NCBI GenBank assembly: GCA_025408425.1
Contig: JANXYX010000052.1
Span: 56,828-120,827, forward strand
Length of the DNA stretch: 64,000 nucleotides
Source: Granulicella sp.
GTDB lineage: Bacteria > Acidobacteriota > Terriglobia > Terriglobales > Acidobacteriaceae
Direction: 5' to 3'
In this document: positions 10,482-20,305 of the stretch, piece after piece
Layout of the letters: each line of letters starts with the position of its first letter
How positions within the stretch are numbered: position 1 is the first letter of the stretch
Position numbers and translations under genes: made by a program
The notes under the pieces: model-generated
What the model was told of the DNA's origin: nothing
Seen by the model: the letters and a program-made list of their open reading frames with translations, nothing else
Databases searched by the model: none

Positions 10482-10581
10482 GACGGCTTCGCGGCTGGAG
10501 TTGATCGGTTTTCGGGATATAACCTCTCGTCACGAGCTCTGCGTTCGCGCGAATTCTGCACGAGCGCGGTAGACTGAAGAG

Positions 10582-12405
10582 ATGCCACCAATCTTAAATG
10601 CGCAGGGTTTAACCAAGGCCTTTGGCGCGACGCCTTTGTTTCGTGAAATTTCTTTTACTGTGAATGATGGGGACCGCATTGGGCTGATCGGGCCGAATGG
10701 GGCGGGGAAGAGTACGCTGCTGAAGGTTCTGGCGGGCGAGGAAGATGCGGACGCGGGGGATGTTGCGATTCGCAAGCGGGCTCGTGTGGGGTATGTGAAG
10801 CAGGAGTCGACGTTTGCGCCGGGTTTGACGGTGCGGGACGTGCTGGAGCAGGCGCTGATCGCGGCCAAGGTGGCCGAGGGTGAGCATGAGGGCCGGCTGC
10901 GGGAGACGAGCGGGCGGACGGGCTTTCCGGATATGACGGCGGAAGCGGCGAAGCTGAGCGGCGGTTGGCGGAAGCGGCTGGCAATTGCGGAGGCGGTGGT
11001 GACGCATCCGGATGTGCTGCTGCTGGATGAGCCGACGAACCATTTGGACCTGGCGGGGATTGCGTGGCTGGAGGAGTTGCTGAATGAGGCTGATTTCGCT
11101 TGTGTTCTGGTCAGTCACGATCGTTATTTTCTTGAGAATGTTACGACGTCGATAGTAGAGCTGAACCGCGTGTATGCGGATGGATTGCTGCGGGTGCAGG
11201 GGACTTACTCGAAGTTTATAGAGGGTAAGCAGGCGTACATGGAGGCGCAGAACAAGCTGCAGGATGCTCTGAAGAACCGCGTGAAGATTGAGGTGGACTG
11301 GCTGCGGCGGGGGCCGAAGGCGCGGAGTACTAAGGCCAAGGCGCGGATCGACAATGCGAATGACCTGATTGGGCAGTTGAAGGAGGTCAACGCGCGGGTG
11401 CAGACTTCGAGCGCGGGGATTGATTTTTCTGCGACGGACCGGCAGACGAAGCGCTTGGTGGAGTTCGAAGATGTGAGCTGCGTGCTGGGTGACCGGAAGA
11501 TTGTTGAAGGGTTGAATTTTCTGGTGACGAGCGGGATGCGCGTGGGGCTGGTGGGGCCGAATGGGAGTGGCAAGACTACGCTGCTGCGGCTGCTGACGGG
11601 TGAGCTGGAGCCGACGTCGGGGACGATCAAGAAGGCGGCTTCGCTGAAGACGGTGTACTTCAGCCAGACGCGGGAGCTGGAGGAGGGCGTGACGCTGAGG
11701 CGGGCGCTGGCTCCGGACTCGGACTCGGTGGTGTACCAGGGACGGGTGGTGCATGTGGCGAGTTATGCTACGAAGTTTCTGTTTACGAGCGAGCAGTTGA
11801 ATCAGCCGGTGGAGCGGCTGAGCGGTGGGGAGCGGGCTCGGGTGCTGATTGCGAAGTTGATGCTGGAGCCGGCGGATTTGTTGTTGCTGGATGAACCTAC
11901 GAACGATCTGGATATTCAGACGCTGGAGATTCTGGAAGAGAGTCTGCTGGAGTACACGGGGGCGCTGATCTTAGTGACGCACGACCGTTATATGTTGGAT
12001 CGTGTGTCGACGATTGTGCTGGGACTGGACGGGAAGGGTGGAGCGGAGACGTTTGCCGACTACGGCCAGTGGGAGCAGTGGCGGGGCGTGAAGGTGGAAG
12101 AGTCGATTGTGCCGGGACAGGCGGGTACGGCTGTCGCAGGGACTGCTTCTACTGCTGGTAAGGAGGCTGCGTCGGGTGGGAAGAAGAAGCTTTCGTATCT
12201 GGAGGCTCGTGAGTTTGCGGGGATTGAGACGGCGGTGGATGCGGCGGAGGATCGGCTGCAGGCTGCTCGGGAGAAGATTGAAGAGCCTGAGGTGGCGACG
12301 GATGCGGTGAAGCTTACTACTGCGCTGGCGGAGATGGAAGCTGCGCAGGAGGTGGCGGACAAGCTGTATGCGCGGTGGGCGGAGTTGACGGAGAAGGCTG
12401 GGTAG
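10582..12405 (+). CDS. ABC-F family ATPase (Uup-like)
   Basis: Two Walker A motifs (GPNGAGKST, GPNGSGKTT), two signature motifs (LSGGWRKR, LSGGERAR), C-terminal coiled coil. Confidence 0.94.
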   Translation: MPPILNAQGLTKAFGATPLFREISFTVNDGDRIGLIGPNGAGKSTLLKVLAGEEDADAGDVAIRKRARVGYVKQESTFAPGLTVRDVLEQALIAAKVAEGEHEGRLRETSGRTGFPDMTAEAAKLSGGWRKRLAIAEAVVTHPDVLLLDEPTNHLDLAGIAWLEELLNEADFACVLVSHDRYFLENVTTSIVELNRVYADGLLRVQGTYSKFIEGKQAYMEAQNKLQDALKNRVKIEVDWLRRGPKARSTKAKARIDNANDLIGQLKEVNARVQTSSAGIDFSATDRQTKRLVEFEDVSCVLGDRKIVEGLNFLVTSGMRVGLVGPNGSGKTTLLRLLTGELEPTSGTIKKAASLKTVYFSQTRELEEGVTLRRALAPDSDSVVYQGRVVHVASYATKFLFTSEQLNQPVERLSGGERARVLIAKLMLEPADLLLLDEPTNDLDIQTLEILEESLLEYTGALILVTHDRYMLDRVSTIVLGLDGKGGAETFADYGQWEQWRGVKVEESIVPGQAGTAVAGTASTAGKEAASGGKKKLSYLEAREFAGIETAVDAAEDRLQAAREKIEEPEVATDAVKLTTALAEMEAAQEVADKLYARWAELTEKAG

Positions 12406-12433
12406 TGGGGAAGAGGCAACGACAAGTGCAACT

Positions 12434-12494
12434 GCAGGTCCTTCGACTGCGCCTCTCTCGGTAAGGCTGCGAGAGGCTTCGCTCAGGATGACAC
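12434..12494. repeat. Dispersed CHPERSEES-type intergenic repeat, copy 1
   Basis: GCAGGTCCTTCGACTGCGC...CTTCGCTCAGGATGACAC; shares sequence with 59222-59253 and 23464-23490. Confidence 0.75.
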
Positions 12495-12520
12495 TTTGTG
12501 GGGAAGGTGGGGGAGAACGG

Positions 12521-12577
12521 TCGTGCTTCGCACGATGCCCACTCATCGCATGAGACAAAGACGCGATGAATGGGGCA
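12521..12577. repeat. Double-hairpin intergenic repeat-like element
   Basis: TCGTGC-ttc-GCACGA followed by TGCCCacTCATCGC...GCGATGAatGGGGCA. Confidence 0.6.
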
Positions 12578-12627
12578 CCCGACTGTATCGATCCCACGCT
12601 TCTCCACCACGACGAGTTTGTGGTGGG

Positions 12628-13137
12628 TTAGGGGTTGAAGGGTTCGTCGGCGGAAGGGCCGTAGAGTCCGGGGACCGGGATGTCATTAAGGCGGAGATAG
12701 ACGCCTAGCTGGGCTCGGTGGTGGATGAGGTGGTTGAGGAACATGTTGCGGTAGGTCTTGGAGCGGGTGTCGTTGGAGATGACGTGCTCGCCGAAGCAGA
12801 ACTTCCAGCGCTCGGCGAGGGCTGCTTCAGAGACGGTGGCGAGAGCGGTTTTGGCTTCGTTGAGGGACTGCTCGAAGGTGGCGAGGAGGGTGTCGCGGGT
12901 GCGGAAGACCAGGTCGGGGCGAGGGAGGTCGCTGTTGGCGAGGTCCATGCCCGACATGGTCATGATGTATTTGGCGAAGATGGGCAGGGTGGCCACGTGC
13001 ATGGAGAGTTTGCCGATGGCGAAGGACTTTGCGTGGGGCTTGTATTCAGGCTTGTCTTCGGGGATGCGCTCGAGGATGCGGCGGGTGTTGGCCATTTCGG
13101 TGTCGAAGTCTTCGAGAAGGATTTCTTTGGCGGTCAT
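12628..13137 (-). CDS. DinB family protein
   Basis: 169 aa four-helix DinB-like; MFLNHLIHHRAQLGVYLRL motif. Confidence 0.88.
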   Translation of the reverse strand: MTAKEILLEDFDTEMANTRRILERIPEDKPEYKPHAKSFAIGKLSMHVATLPIFAKYIMTMSGMDLANSDLPRPDLVFRTRDTLLATFEQSLNEAKTALATVSEAALAERWKFCFGEHVISNDTRSKTYRNMFLNHLIHHRAQLGVYLRLNDIPVPGLYGPSADEPFNP

Positions 13138-13238
13138 TTGAGTTCCTTTCAGTAGAAAGAACGAACAACAGCAAGAACTAAATACGGGGATTCTTTGACT
13201 GCGCAGGTCACGATGAAAGCGGTGGAAAGCTGGCCGGG

Positions 13239-14006
13239 TTAGATGCCGGTGATGTTGTAGCCGCAGTCTACGAAGGTGATTTCGCCGGTGATACCTGAGG
13301 CGAGGTTGGAGGAGAGGAAGAGGGCTGCTCCTCCGACTTCGGACTGGTCAACGTTGCGGTGGAGGGGGGCGCGCTCTTCTACTGCGTTGAGGATCTTGGA
13401 GAAGTCGCCGATGCCGCGGGCGGCGAGGGTCTTGATGGGGCCAGCGGAGATGGCGTTGACGCGGATGTTGCGTGATCCGAGCGATGCGGCCAGGTAACGG
13501 ACGGTGGCTTCGAGTGCGGCTTTAGCGACGCCCATGACGTTGTAGTTGGGAAAGGTCTTGGTGGATCCGTAGTAGGTGAGGGTGAGGATGGAGCCGCCGT
13601 CGGTCATGAGGGGCGCTGCGCCGCGGGCGATGGCGATGAGGGAGTAGGCGCTGACATCGTGGGCGACGCGGAAGTCATCGCGGGTGGTGAGGAGGAAGTC
13701 GTTCTTGATGGCGTCGGCAGGTGCGTAGGCTACGGAGTGGACGACGATGTCGAGCTTGCCGTAGGTGGCCTTGAGCTGCTCGAAGACGGAGTCGAGTTCG
13801 GAGTCGGAGGAGACGTCGCACTGGAAGATCTGGGCATCGCGGAGTTCGGGGATGAGGGCTTCGGCTTCTTTTTTGAGGCGCTCGCTCTGATAGCAGATGG
13901 CGAGTCGGGCTCCGGCTTCGGAGAGCTTTTGGGCGATGGCCCAGGCGATGCTGCGTTTGTTGGCGAGGCCGAAGACGACTGCGACTTTACCGGTGAGATC
14001 GATCAT
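13239..14006 (-). CDS. fabI: Enoyl-[acyl-carrier-protein] reductase (NADH)
   Basis: SDR with GLANKRSIAWAIA and YNVMGVAKAALEA. Confidence 0.95.
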   Translation of the reverse strand: MIDLTGKVAVVFGLANKRSIAWAIAQKLSEAGARLAICYQSERLKKEAEALIPELRDAQIFQCDVSSDSELDSVFEQLKATYGKLDIVVHSVAYAPADAIKNDFLLTTRDDFRVAHDVSAYSLIAIARGAAPLMTDGGSILTLTYYGSTKTFPNYNVMGVAKAALEATVRYLAASLGSRNIRVNAISAGPIKTLAARGIGDFSKILNAVEERAPLHRNVDQSEVGGAALFLSSNLASGITGEITFVDCGYNITGI

Positions 14007-14081
14007 GTAACGTGGTTCCTCCATTGCTTGAACGCAAGGGTAAGGATACCAGTTGGTTGGTGTGACGGGAGGAGTCGTTTG

Positions 14082-15347
14082 TCAGGTACGGACGAGGGTC
14101 GGGGTGTGGCCTGGGGATGATGGGTTGGGGTCTTCGTCTGAGGGGGGAATGGCGATGTAGGAGCGGGAGTCGGTGAGATCCGCGGAGTGGCTGTTGGGAT
14201 CGTGGAGGATGACGCGGCAGTGGTTGCGGCCGGATTCTTTGGCTGTGTAGAGGGCTTTATCGGCGCGAGCGAGGAGACTGGTGGTGTGCTCCGTGGGGAC
14301 GGCTTGAGTGATGCCTGTACTGATGGTGATGGTGGTGTCGCTGAGGGGGATCTTCTGGATGGCCTGTTCGAGGCGTTTGCAGACGATGAGGGCGTCGCTC
14401 CAGGAGGTTTGGGGGAGGACGAGCAGGAATTCGTCGCCGCCGTAGCGTCCAAGGAGGTCGTAGGCCCGAAGTCGGCTGGAGATGGCAGTGGCAACCAGGC
14501 GGAGAGCTTCGTCGCCGCCTGCGTGGCCGAGGGAGTCGTTGATTGATTTGAAGTGGTCGATATCGATGAAGGCTACGGAGAGGTTCTGTCCGCTGCGATC
14601 GATGCGCTTGAGTTCGAGGGCGAGTTTGAGATCGACGCCGCGGCGGTTGAGGATGCCGGTGACGGGATCCTGCTGGGACTCATCCTGTACGAGGTTGAGG
14701 AGTTCGCTGCTGAGCATGAAGAGGAGAAATAGGCCCAGGAGGCAGACGAAGGCTGTGGCGATGACCATGGAGAGGGTCTGCATGGTGTTTTGCTGCATGT
14801 AGTTTGCAGGGGGGCCAAGGGTGAAGGTGAGAAGGACGCGGTTGAGCCCGAAGATCGCATAAGCTCCCATTACGTATGAGAAGGAGCGAATGAGAGGGCG
14901 TCGCGCGGACTGGTGATGGAGGTGATATGCGACGAGGCCACGCAGAAAGAAGGCGCTGAGACCGGAGATGACGATGCGCGCGACGATGTTGTCGTGGATG
15001 ACCGTGAAGTAAGTGATCTGGAGCGTCGCCAGAATTACCCAGGACCAGGCTGGACGGATTGATTTCTTGATGTCGAAGAACTGGCAGGTTCCAATGAGAA
15101 AGGAGAGATCACTCGCAAAGATAAGGGAGTTAGCCACGACGACGGAGAGAAAGTAGGGGATGGTGCCGCGGCCAACGATCAGGAGACCTCCGACTATTCC
15201 GAGGGCGTAGCTGGCGGCGAAGGCTCCGGTGCCACGCAGACGGCCGTATAGGTGCCTCATTCCGAAGAGGAATATGGCATAGATGGCGGCCATCAGAAGT
15301 TGACAGCCGAGAAGCGTTCTATTGTCGACCCAGCCCAGTACAGACAT
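14082..15347 (-). CDS. Membrane-anchored GGDEF diguanylate cyclase
   Basis: N-terminal TM region, intact GRYGGDEFLLVLP. Confidence 0.94.
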   Translation of the reverse strand: MSVLGWVDNRTLLGCQLLMAAIYAIFLFGMRHLYGRLRGTGAFAASYALGIVGGLLIVGRGTIPYFLSVVVANSLIFASDLSFLIGTCQFFDIKKSIRPAWSWVILATLQITYFTVIHDNIVARIVISGLSAFFLRGLVAYHLHHQSARRPLIRSFSYVMGAYAIFGLNRVLLTFTLGPPANYMQQNTMQTLSMVIATAFVCLLGLFLLFMLSSELLNLVQDESQQDPVTGILNRRGVDLKLALELKRIDRSGQNLSVAFIDIDHFKSINDSLGHAGGDEALRLVATAISSRLRAYDLLGRYGGDEFLLVLPQTSWSDALIVCKRLEQAIQKIPLSDTTITISTGITQAVPTEHTTSLLARADKALYTAKESGRNHCRVILHDPNSHSADLTDSRSYIAIPPSDEDPNPSSPGHTPTLVRT

Positions 15348-15445
15348 TCTGTTACCTGCCTGCAACGATATTAGTGTGCTGAGAGCTGTTGTGGGAGGGC
15401 GACGTTGAGCAACTTAAGTTGTAGTCTGGCTTGATTCAAGGGGGG

Positions 15446-15826
15446 TTAGGCCAAGGTTAGCCAGTCGTACTGCTCGTCGGTGATGGGAACGACCGAGAGC
15501 CTGAACTGGCGGAAGAGGATGGAATCGTGGAATACGGCTGCTGCGCGGATTTCGGCGAGCGACTTTTCCTGTTTGAGACGTTTGACGGGCTTGATGCGGA
15601 CGAGAGGATTCCTGGGGTCCGTAGCATCTACGGAGACAACTTTGGCGGTGCCGACGGCGGCTTTGCCAATATTGGAGTGATAGATGACTAGCTTCTCGCC
15701 CTTCTTCATGCCGCGAAGGTAGAGGATCGCCTGGTTATTGGCGATGCCGTCCCAGGTGGTTTCGCCGTCGCGTTCGAGGTCATCGAAGGAGTATTTGTTG
15801 GGCTCTGTCTTGAGGAGGTAGGGCAT
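15446..15826 (-). CDS. EVE domain-containing protein
   Basis: MPYLLKTEPNKYSFDDLERDGETTWDGIANNQAILYLRGMKKGE. Confidence 0.93.
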   Translation of the reverse strand: MPYLLKTEPNKYSFDDLERDGETTWDGIANNQAILYLRGMKKGEKLVIYHSNIGKAAVGTAKVVSVDATDPRNPLVRIKPVKRLKQEKSLAEIRAAAVFHDSILFRQFRLSVVPITDEQYDWLTLA

Positions 15827-15870
15827 GTGTGTCCTTTGAGTTGGGTTTTGTAGGTGTTCGTTGCGGCGGA

Positions 15871-16722
15871 TCAGCCACCAAGATCGATGAGTTTGACGGT
15901 GGGCAGGGGACGGCCGAGGAACAGTGAGCCGAGGCGTTGGAATTTCTCAACGGAGTCGGTGGCGTAGAACTCGCAGGTTGGCTGGGCGGGGGAGGAGTCT
16001 GCGGGGGGGGTGGTTTTTTGGGCGATTGCCTGTGCGGTGGTTTGAGCGGTGGCCTCAGCGGAGTCGATGATGGTCATGGGGTGGTTGAGGGTTTTGAGAG
16101 TCTTTTCGATGAGGGGCTTGAGCAGGGGGTAGTGCGTGCAGCCGAGGAGGAGGGTGTTGGCGTTGGGAGCTTCGGCCAGGGCTTCGGTGAGGTAGATGCG
16201 GAGGACTTCTGCGGTGACGGGATGGTCGATCCAACCTTCTTCGGCTAGAGGCACGAGGAGGGGGCAGGCTTTTTCTGTGGCCTGAAGACCAAGGGCGGTG
16301 AGGGCGTGGGCGTAGGCGTGGGACTGGATGGTGGCGGTGGTAGCGAGGACGAGAACCTGTGGGGTAGATGTTGGTCCGGCAGCGGCGAGGGTGGCCTGGG
16401 CTCCGGGCTGAATGACACCAATGACGGGGATAGGGAGGGCGGCCTGGATGTCAGGGAGGGCCAGGGCGGTGGCGGTGTTGCAGGCGATGACGAGGAGGTC
16501 CGCCCCTTGCTGATGGAGGAACTTTGCGCTGGAGATGGCGTAGCGGGCGATGGTTTGCTGGGATTTTGAGCCGTAGGGCAGTCGGGCGGTGTCGCCTAGA
16601 TAGATGTAGTGGGCTGCGGGGATAAGGGGCAGCAGGGCACGGAGGACGGTGAGGCCGCCAAAGCCTGAGTCGAAGACGCCGATGGTGGGGCCGGAGTTGT
16701 GGGCGGGGTTGGGAGGGGTCAT
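15871..16722 (-). CDS. murI: Glutamate racemase
   Basis: GVFDSGFGGLTVLRAL, VIACNTATA, LLGCTHYPLL. Confidence 0.96.
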   Translation of the reverse strand: MTPPNPAHNSGPTIGVFDSGFGGLTVLRALLPLIPAAHYIYLGDTARLPYGSKSQQTIARYAISSAKFLHQQGADLLVIACNTATALALPDIQAALPIPVIGVIQPGAQATLAAAGPTSTPQVLVLATTATIQSHAYAHALTALGLQATEKACPLLVPLAEEGWIDHPVTAEVLRIYLTEALAEAPNANTLLLGCTHYPLLKPLIEKTLKTLNHPMTIIDSAEATAQTTAQAIAQKTTPPADSSPAQPTCEFYATDSVEKFQRLGSLFLGRPLPTVKLIDLGG

Positions 16723-17378
16723 GGGTGGCTGTCCTGCTCGGTGGTTGGTGTGACGGGCTTGTTGGTGGTGTCTGTGGCGGGATAGGTGCGGAGGAGGTCG
16801 GCGTGGCCAGCGAGGGTTTCGCGGGTCTGACCGTTGACGAGGAAGCGGACCTGAGTGACCTGGGGGAAAGCGGCGTGGAGGGTGCCGATTATGGATTCAA
16901 TCGTCAGGTCTTCGACTTCGACGCCTGAGGGGTGGTTTTCGACGAATGCGCCGTGAAGGTTGATGACGGCGAGTTGTCCTGAGGAGGAGAACTCCTGTGC
17001 AGGGTCGGTGGGGGTGGTGATGGGGAGATTGAGGAAGAAGACATCGTCGATGGCGGGACCGCTCTGGAGGATGTGGGCGGAGTCGGGGAGGGCGTATTGG
17101 GCGAGGAGCTGCTGGAGGAGCACGCGAGCGCGGACAGTGGGCTCCTGGGGCAGGGAGAGGGAGCGTTGGGTGGCTGTGATCGAGCCGTCTGAGTCGTTTG
17201 CGAGGTAGAAGTTGAAGTCCTGAGCGCTGGAGGCTGCGGGCGCGGCGAGTGGGGTGTAATCGGCGAGTGCGGTGAGTTTTTTGTGTGCCTGCTCGCAGCC
17301 GCGGAGGAGGAAGATCGTCATGAGGAGGCTGCTGGCTACGAGGATCCAGAAGAGAACGCGCTGGTAGCGGGGGATCAT
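16719..17378 (-). CDS. GerMN domain-containing protein
   Basis: N-terminal TM anchor plus GerMN-type domain (QVRFLVNGQTRETLAGHADL); ATGA overlaps with both neighbours. Confidence 0.82.
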   Translation of the reverse strand: MIPRYQRVLFWILVASSLLMTIFLLRGCEQAHKKLTALADYTPLAAPAASSAQDFNFYLANDSDGSITATQRSLSLPQEPTVRARVLLQQLLAQYALPDSAHILQSGPAIDDVFFLNLPITTPTDPAQEFSSSGQLAVINLHGAFVENHPSGVEVEDLTIESIIGTLHAAFPQVTQVRFLVNGQTRETLAGHADLLRTYPATDTTNKPVTPTTEQDSHP

Positions 17379-18403
17379 CGGGCCTCTCCGGATGCTGGTG
17401 CTGGCGTCGTCGTGGGCGCGGGCTCCGAGGTTTGTGCAGGAGCTTTCGGGGCTGTGTCTGGCGGAGTAGTGTCTTTGGGAGGTGCGGATTTGGTGGGAGT
17501 TGCTGGTGCGGGTTTCGGGGTGGTTGGGGTGGCTGATTTGGATGGCTTGGGTGCGGGGGAGGTCTGGAGCCTGGGTGCGGGCTTCGGCGTTGGGGTTTCT
17601 GAGGGATGCGCCGGGGCGGCGGAGGGCTCGATGTGGCTGCGCCAGGAGGTGAGGGCGGTAGCGATTGCCTGGGCGACCTGCTGCTGGTAGGCGGGGTCGT
17701 TGACGGGTGTGATGTCGGCGCCGGAGACGTGGAAGGGAGCGATCTCGAGGGTTACTGCCGGGCAGGTGAGGTTGTCCAAGGGGCGGACAGAGGATCGACC
17801 GAGGAGGGTGGGGATCTGCGCGTGGACGAGGGCTACGCCGAGCTCGTTGGCGAGGCGGCGGCTCTGGGCGAGGTAGCTGGCCTGAGCGGTGTCCCAGGGG
17901 ATGACCGTGGCCGCGTCGTCGGGGGATTCTTCAGGCAGGGCCGAGGTAGAGATGTGTACGCCGGAGCCGCTGGCCGTTGCGTGAATGAGGATGCAGGCGA
18001 GGGCTCTTGCGTGGTTGGCGGTGTTGGCGCGCTGGTCGGAGGGGAGGAGAGGCGCGGTGTCCGGAAGCTCGGCGTCGCGAGTGGTGACTATGGTGAAGCC
18101 GGCTTGCGAGAGGAGGGTGCGGATGGTGGCAGCCAAGGCGAGGGTGACGTCTTTTTCGTCGAGATTATCAGCGAGGTGGGCGCCGGTGTCGGAGCCGCCA
18201 TGGGCTGGATCGATGAGGATTACGTTGCGGTTGAAGGCTGGTGGTTTGGGTGGGGTTTGGGAATAGCTGCAGAGACAGGTGATGGCGCCCAGGGTCAGGG
18301 TTGTCGCTACCTTGAGGATTGGGATGCGGGGTAGGGTCACGGTGTCCGATAGGTGCGATCTGATTGTAACGAGGTGCGAGGTGGAGTGGGGGAGAACGGG
18401 CAC
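17375..18403 (-). CDS. N-acetylmuramoyl-L-alanine amidase (Amidase_3) with Pro/Thr/Ala-rich C-terminal tail
   Basis: VILIDPAHGGSDTGAH...; start may be internal. Confidence 0.85.
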   Translation of the reverse strand: MPVLPHSTSHLVTIRSHLSDTVTLPRIPILKVATTLTLGAITCLCSYSQTPPKPPAFNRNVILIDPAHGGSDTGAHLADNLDEKDVTLALAATIRTLLSQAGFTIVTTRDAELPDTAPLLPSDQRANTANHARALACILIHATASGSGVHISTSALPEESPDDAATVIPWDTAQASYLAQSRRLANELGVALVHAQIPTLLGRSSVRPLDNLTCPAVTLEIAPFHVSGADITPVNDPAYQQQVAQAIATALTSWRSHIEPSAAPAHPSETPTPKPAPRLQTSPAPKPSKSATPTTPKPAPATPTKSAPPKDTTPPDTAPKAPAQTSEPAPTTTPAPASGEAR

Positions 18404-18469
18404 CTGGCCACAATGACGGAAAGGATGGCGGCGATGGCCCTGCCGGGCCGTCGCCGCCTGTAATGCGGG

Positions 18470-19837
18470 TTAGTCAAGCGCGTAGATGGCGAGGCCGCTG
18501 AGGAGTTTGGGGTAGAAGTCGGTGGACTTCTGGGGCATGACGTCGCCGGAGAAAGAGACGTCCTTGAGCTGGTCGAGGGTGATGGGTTTGATGAGGAAGG
18601 CGATGTCGGCTTCTCCATTGGTGACGAGGGAGATAGCTTCGTCGGCCTCGCGGATGTAACTGACGTTGCCGAGGCGCGTGATGGTTTCCTGATCCAGGCC
18701 CAGGAGTTTGTCGAGGATGATGGAGTGGAGCTGGACGACGTCGAGCTGGCGTTGACGGGCGGGAATGTCCTTGAGGACCTCGGCGATGACGTCGGGCTTG
18801 GCGGTGAGGAGGTAGTTGCCGTCTCCTGTGACCGCGAGGAAGGCTGCTCCCTGTGAGTTGGCGAGGGCTGCGAGGTCAGGGGTATCGAGCGCTTTGATGT
18901 CGAAGTAAGCGCTGGCTCGGGTGATGAAATCGGGCGAGCTGAAGTTGGTGAGGCCGTGGACGACACGGTGGGTGGGGAGGATGGTGATTCCGGGGGCTTC
19001 CATATTGACGAAGGTCATCATCATGGCTGCTTCGGGGAAGGGAGGAGTGGGGAGATGGCCGGGGCTGATCTTTTCGTCCTCGTCGCGAGGCTGGTTGAGG
19101 GGCAGCCTGAGCTGGGCGGAGCGCTCTTTGGCATATGCGACGGAGGTCTCATAGCGGTGGTGACCGTCGGCGATGATGAGCTTTTTATCTGCCATGGCGG
19201 TGACGATGAGATTGATGAGGTGGGGATCGGTGAGCTTCCAGACGCGGTGGATGACACCATACTCGTCGGTGATGGTTAGGTCGGCGGGTGGGGTCTGGGA
19301 GCCTGGCCTGCCGTCGTTGCCGAAGATGAGCTTCTCGGCGGTGAAGGCTGGGTCGGAGTAGAGCATGTAAATCTGCTCGCAGTAGGCGCGGGTGGCCTTG
19401 AAGAGGGCGAGGCGGTCTGATTTGTGCTTGGGGAAGGTCTGCTCGTGACGGTAGATGACCTTGTCGGCGTAGTCATAGAGGTGACCCAAGGCGATGAAGC
19501 CACGGCGTTCGCGCACTTCGTTGGTGTGCGGAACGGTGTAGGTCTGGGAGTAGCCGTAGAGGGCCGGCTCGGCCTCTTCCTTGAGGATACGGTCCTTGCG
19601 CCAGTTGGTGAGGTACTCAGCTGCGCGGGTGTAGACGTTGTGCGGGTTTGGACCGTCAAACGTATCGTTGGGCTCGTGTTTGCCGAGGATGACGCGGATG
19701 AGGTTGTAAGGGCTTGATTCGTAGTACCTCTGCTGCATGGCCGGGGTGATCTTGTCGTAGGGCTGGGTGACGACATCTCCCATGTTGACGCGGGCTGTGT
19801 CGTAACGGAGTGCTCGGAAGGGATAAATACGGGCCAT
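18470..19837 (-). CDS. DUF1015 domain-containing protein
   Basis: MARIYPFRALRYD...VVTQPYDKITPAMQ; IIADGHHRYETSVAY. Confidence 0.93.
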   Translation of the reverse strand: MARIYPFRALRYDTARVNMGDVVTQPYDKITPAMQQRYYESSPYNLIRVILGKHEPNDTFDGPNPHNVYTRAAEYLTNWRKDRILKEEAEPALYGYSQTYTVPHTNEVRERRGFIALGHLYDYADKVIYRHEQTFPKHKSDRLALFKATRAYCEQIYMLYSDPAFTAEKLIFGNDGRPGSQTPPADLTITDEYGVIHRVWKLTDPHLINLIVTAMADKKLIIADGHHRYETSVAYAKERSAQLRLPLNQPRDEDEKISPGHLPTPPFPEAAMMMTFVNMEAPGITILPTHRVVHGLTNFSSPDFITRASAYFDIKALDTPDLAALANSQGAAFLAVTGDGNYLLTAKPDVIAEVLKDIPARQRQLDVVQLHSIILDKLLGLDQETITRLGNVSYIREADEAISLVTNGEADIAFLIKPITLDQLKDVSFSGDVMPQKSTDFYPKLLSGLAIYALD

Positions 19838-20305
19838 GCTAGTTAGGTTCTCCGAAGTGCTGATATTTCTTGATTGTACGAGGTGTGGGTGAGACGCGTG
19901 TGAAGATCTGCCGGCAGGGCAGTGAAGTTGAGGTGATGCTTGAGTGTTGGGGATATTTGAGGTACAGCAGGTGGAAGGTCATCCAAGGATGGATGGTGGG
20001 CAGCGGAAGTTGCCAAGAGTCAGGCAGATCGTGTCCGTCATTCGGATGGGGTATAGATGGGGCGGAGATGATCTGTCATGTGAGAGGTGTGATGGGCATC
20101 ATAGAAAGCCTGGCGCCGGTGCCGTAGTGTAGAGCCGAGGTTGGGACATCGTGATGGAAGTAGTTTGTAGATTGTGAAGTTTTTGGGGCGAAATGTAATT
20201 TGTTTGTCACGGATGGGTCGGGTGGGTGGGTAAGTAGCAGTTGAGGCGGTGTAGTCTTCGGGCAATGGCTGTTTTTCTAAGTACACGATTTGGCGGAAGT
20301 TAAAG

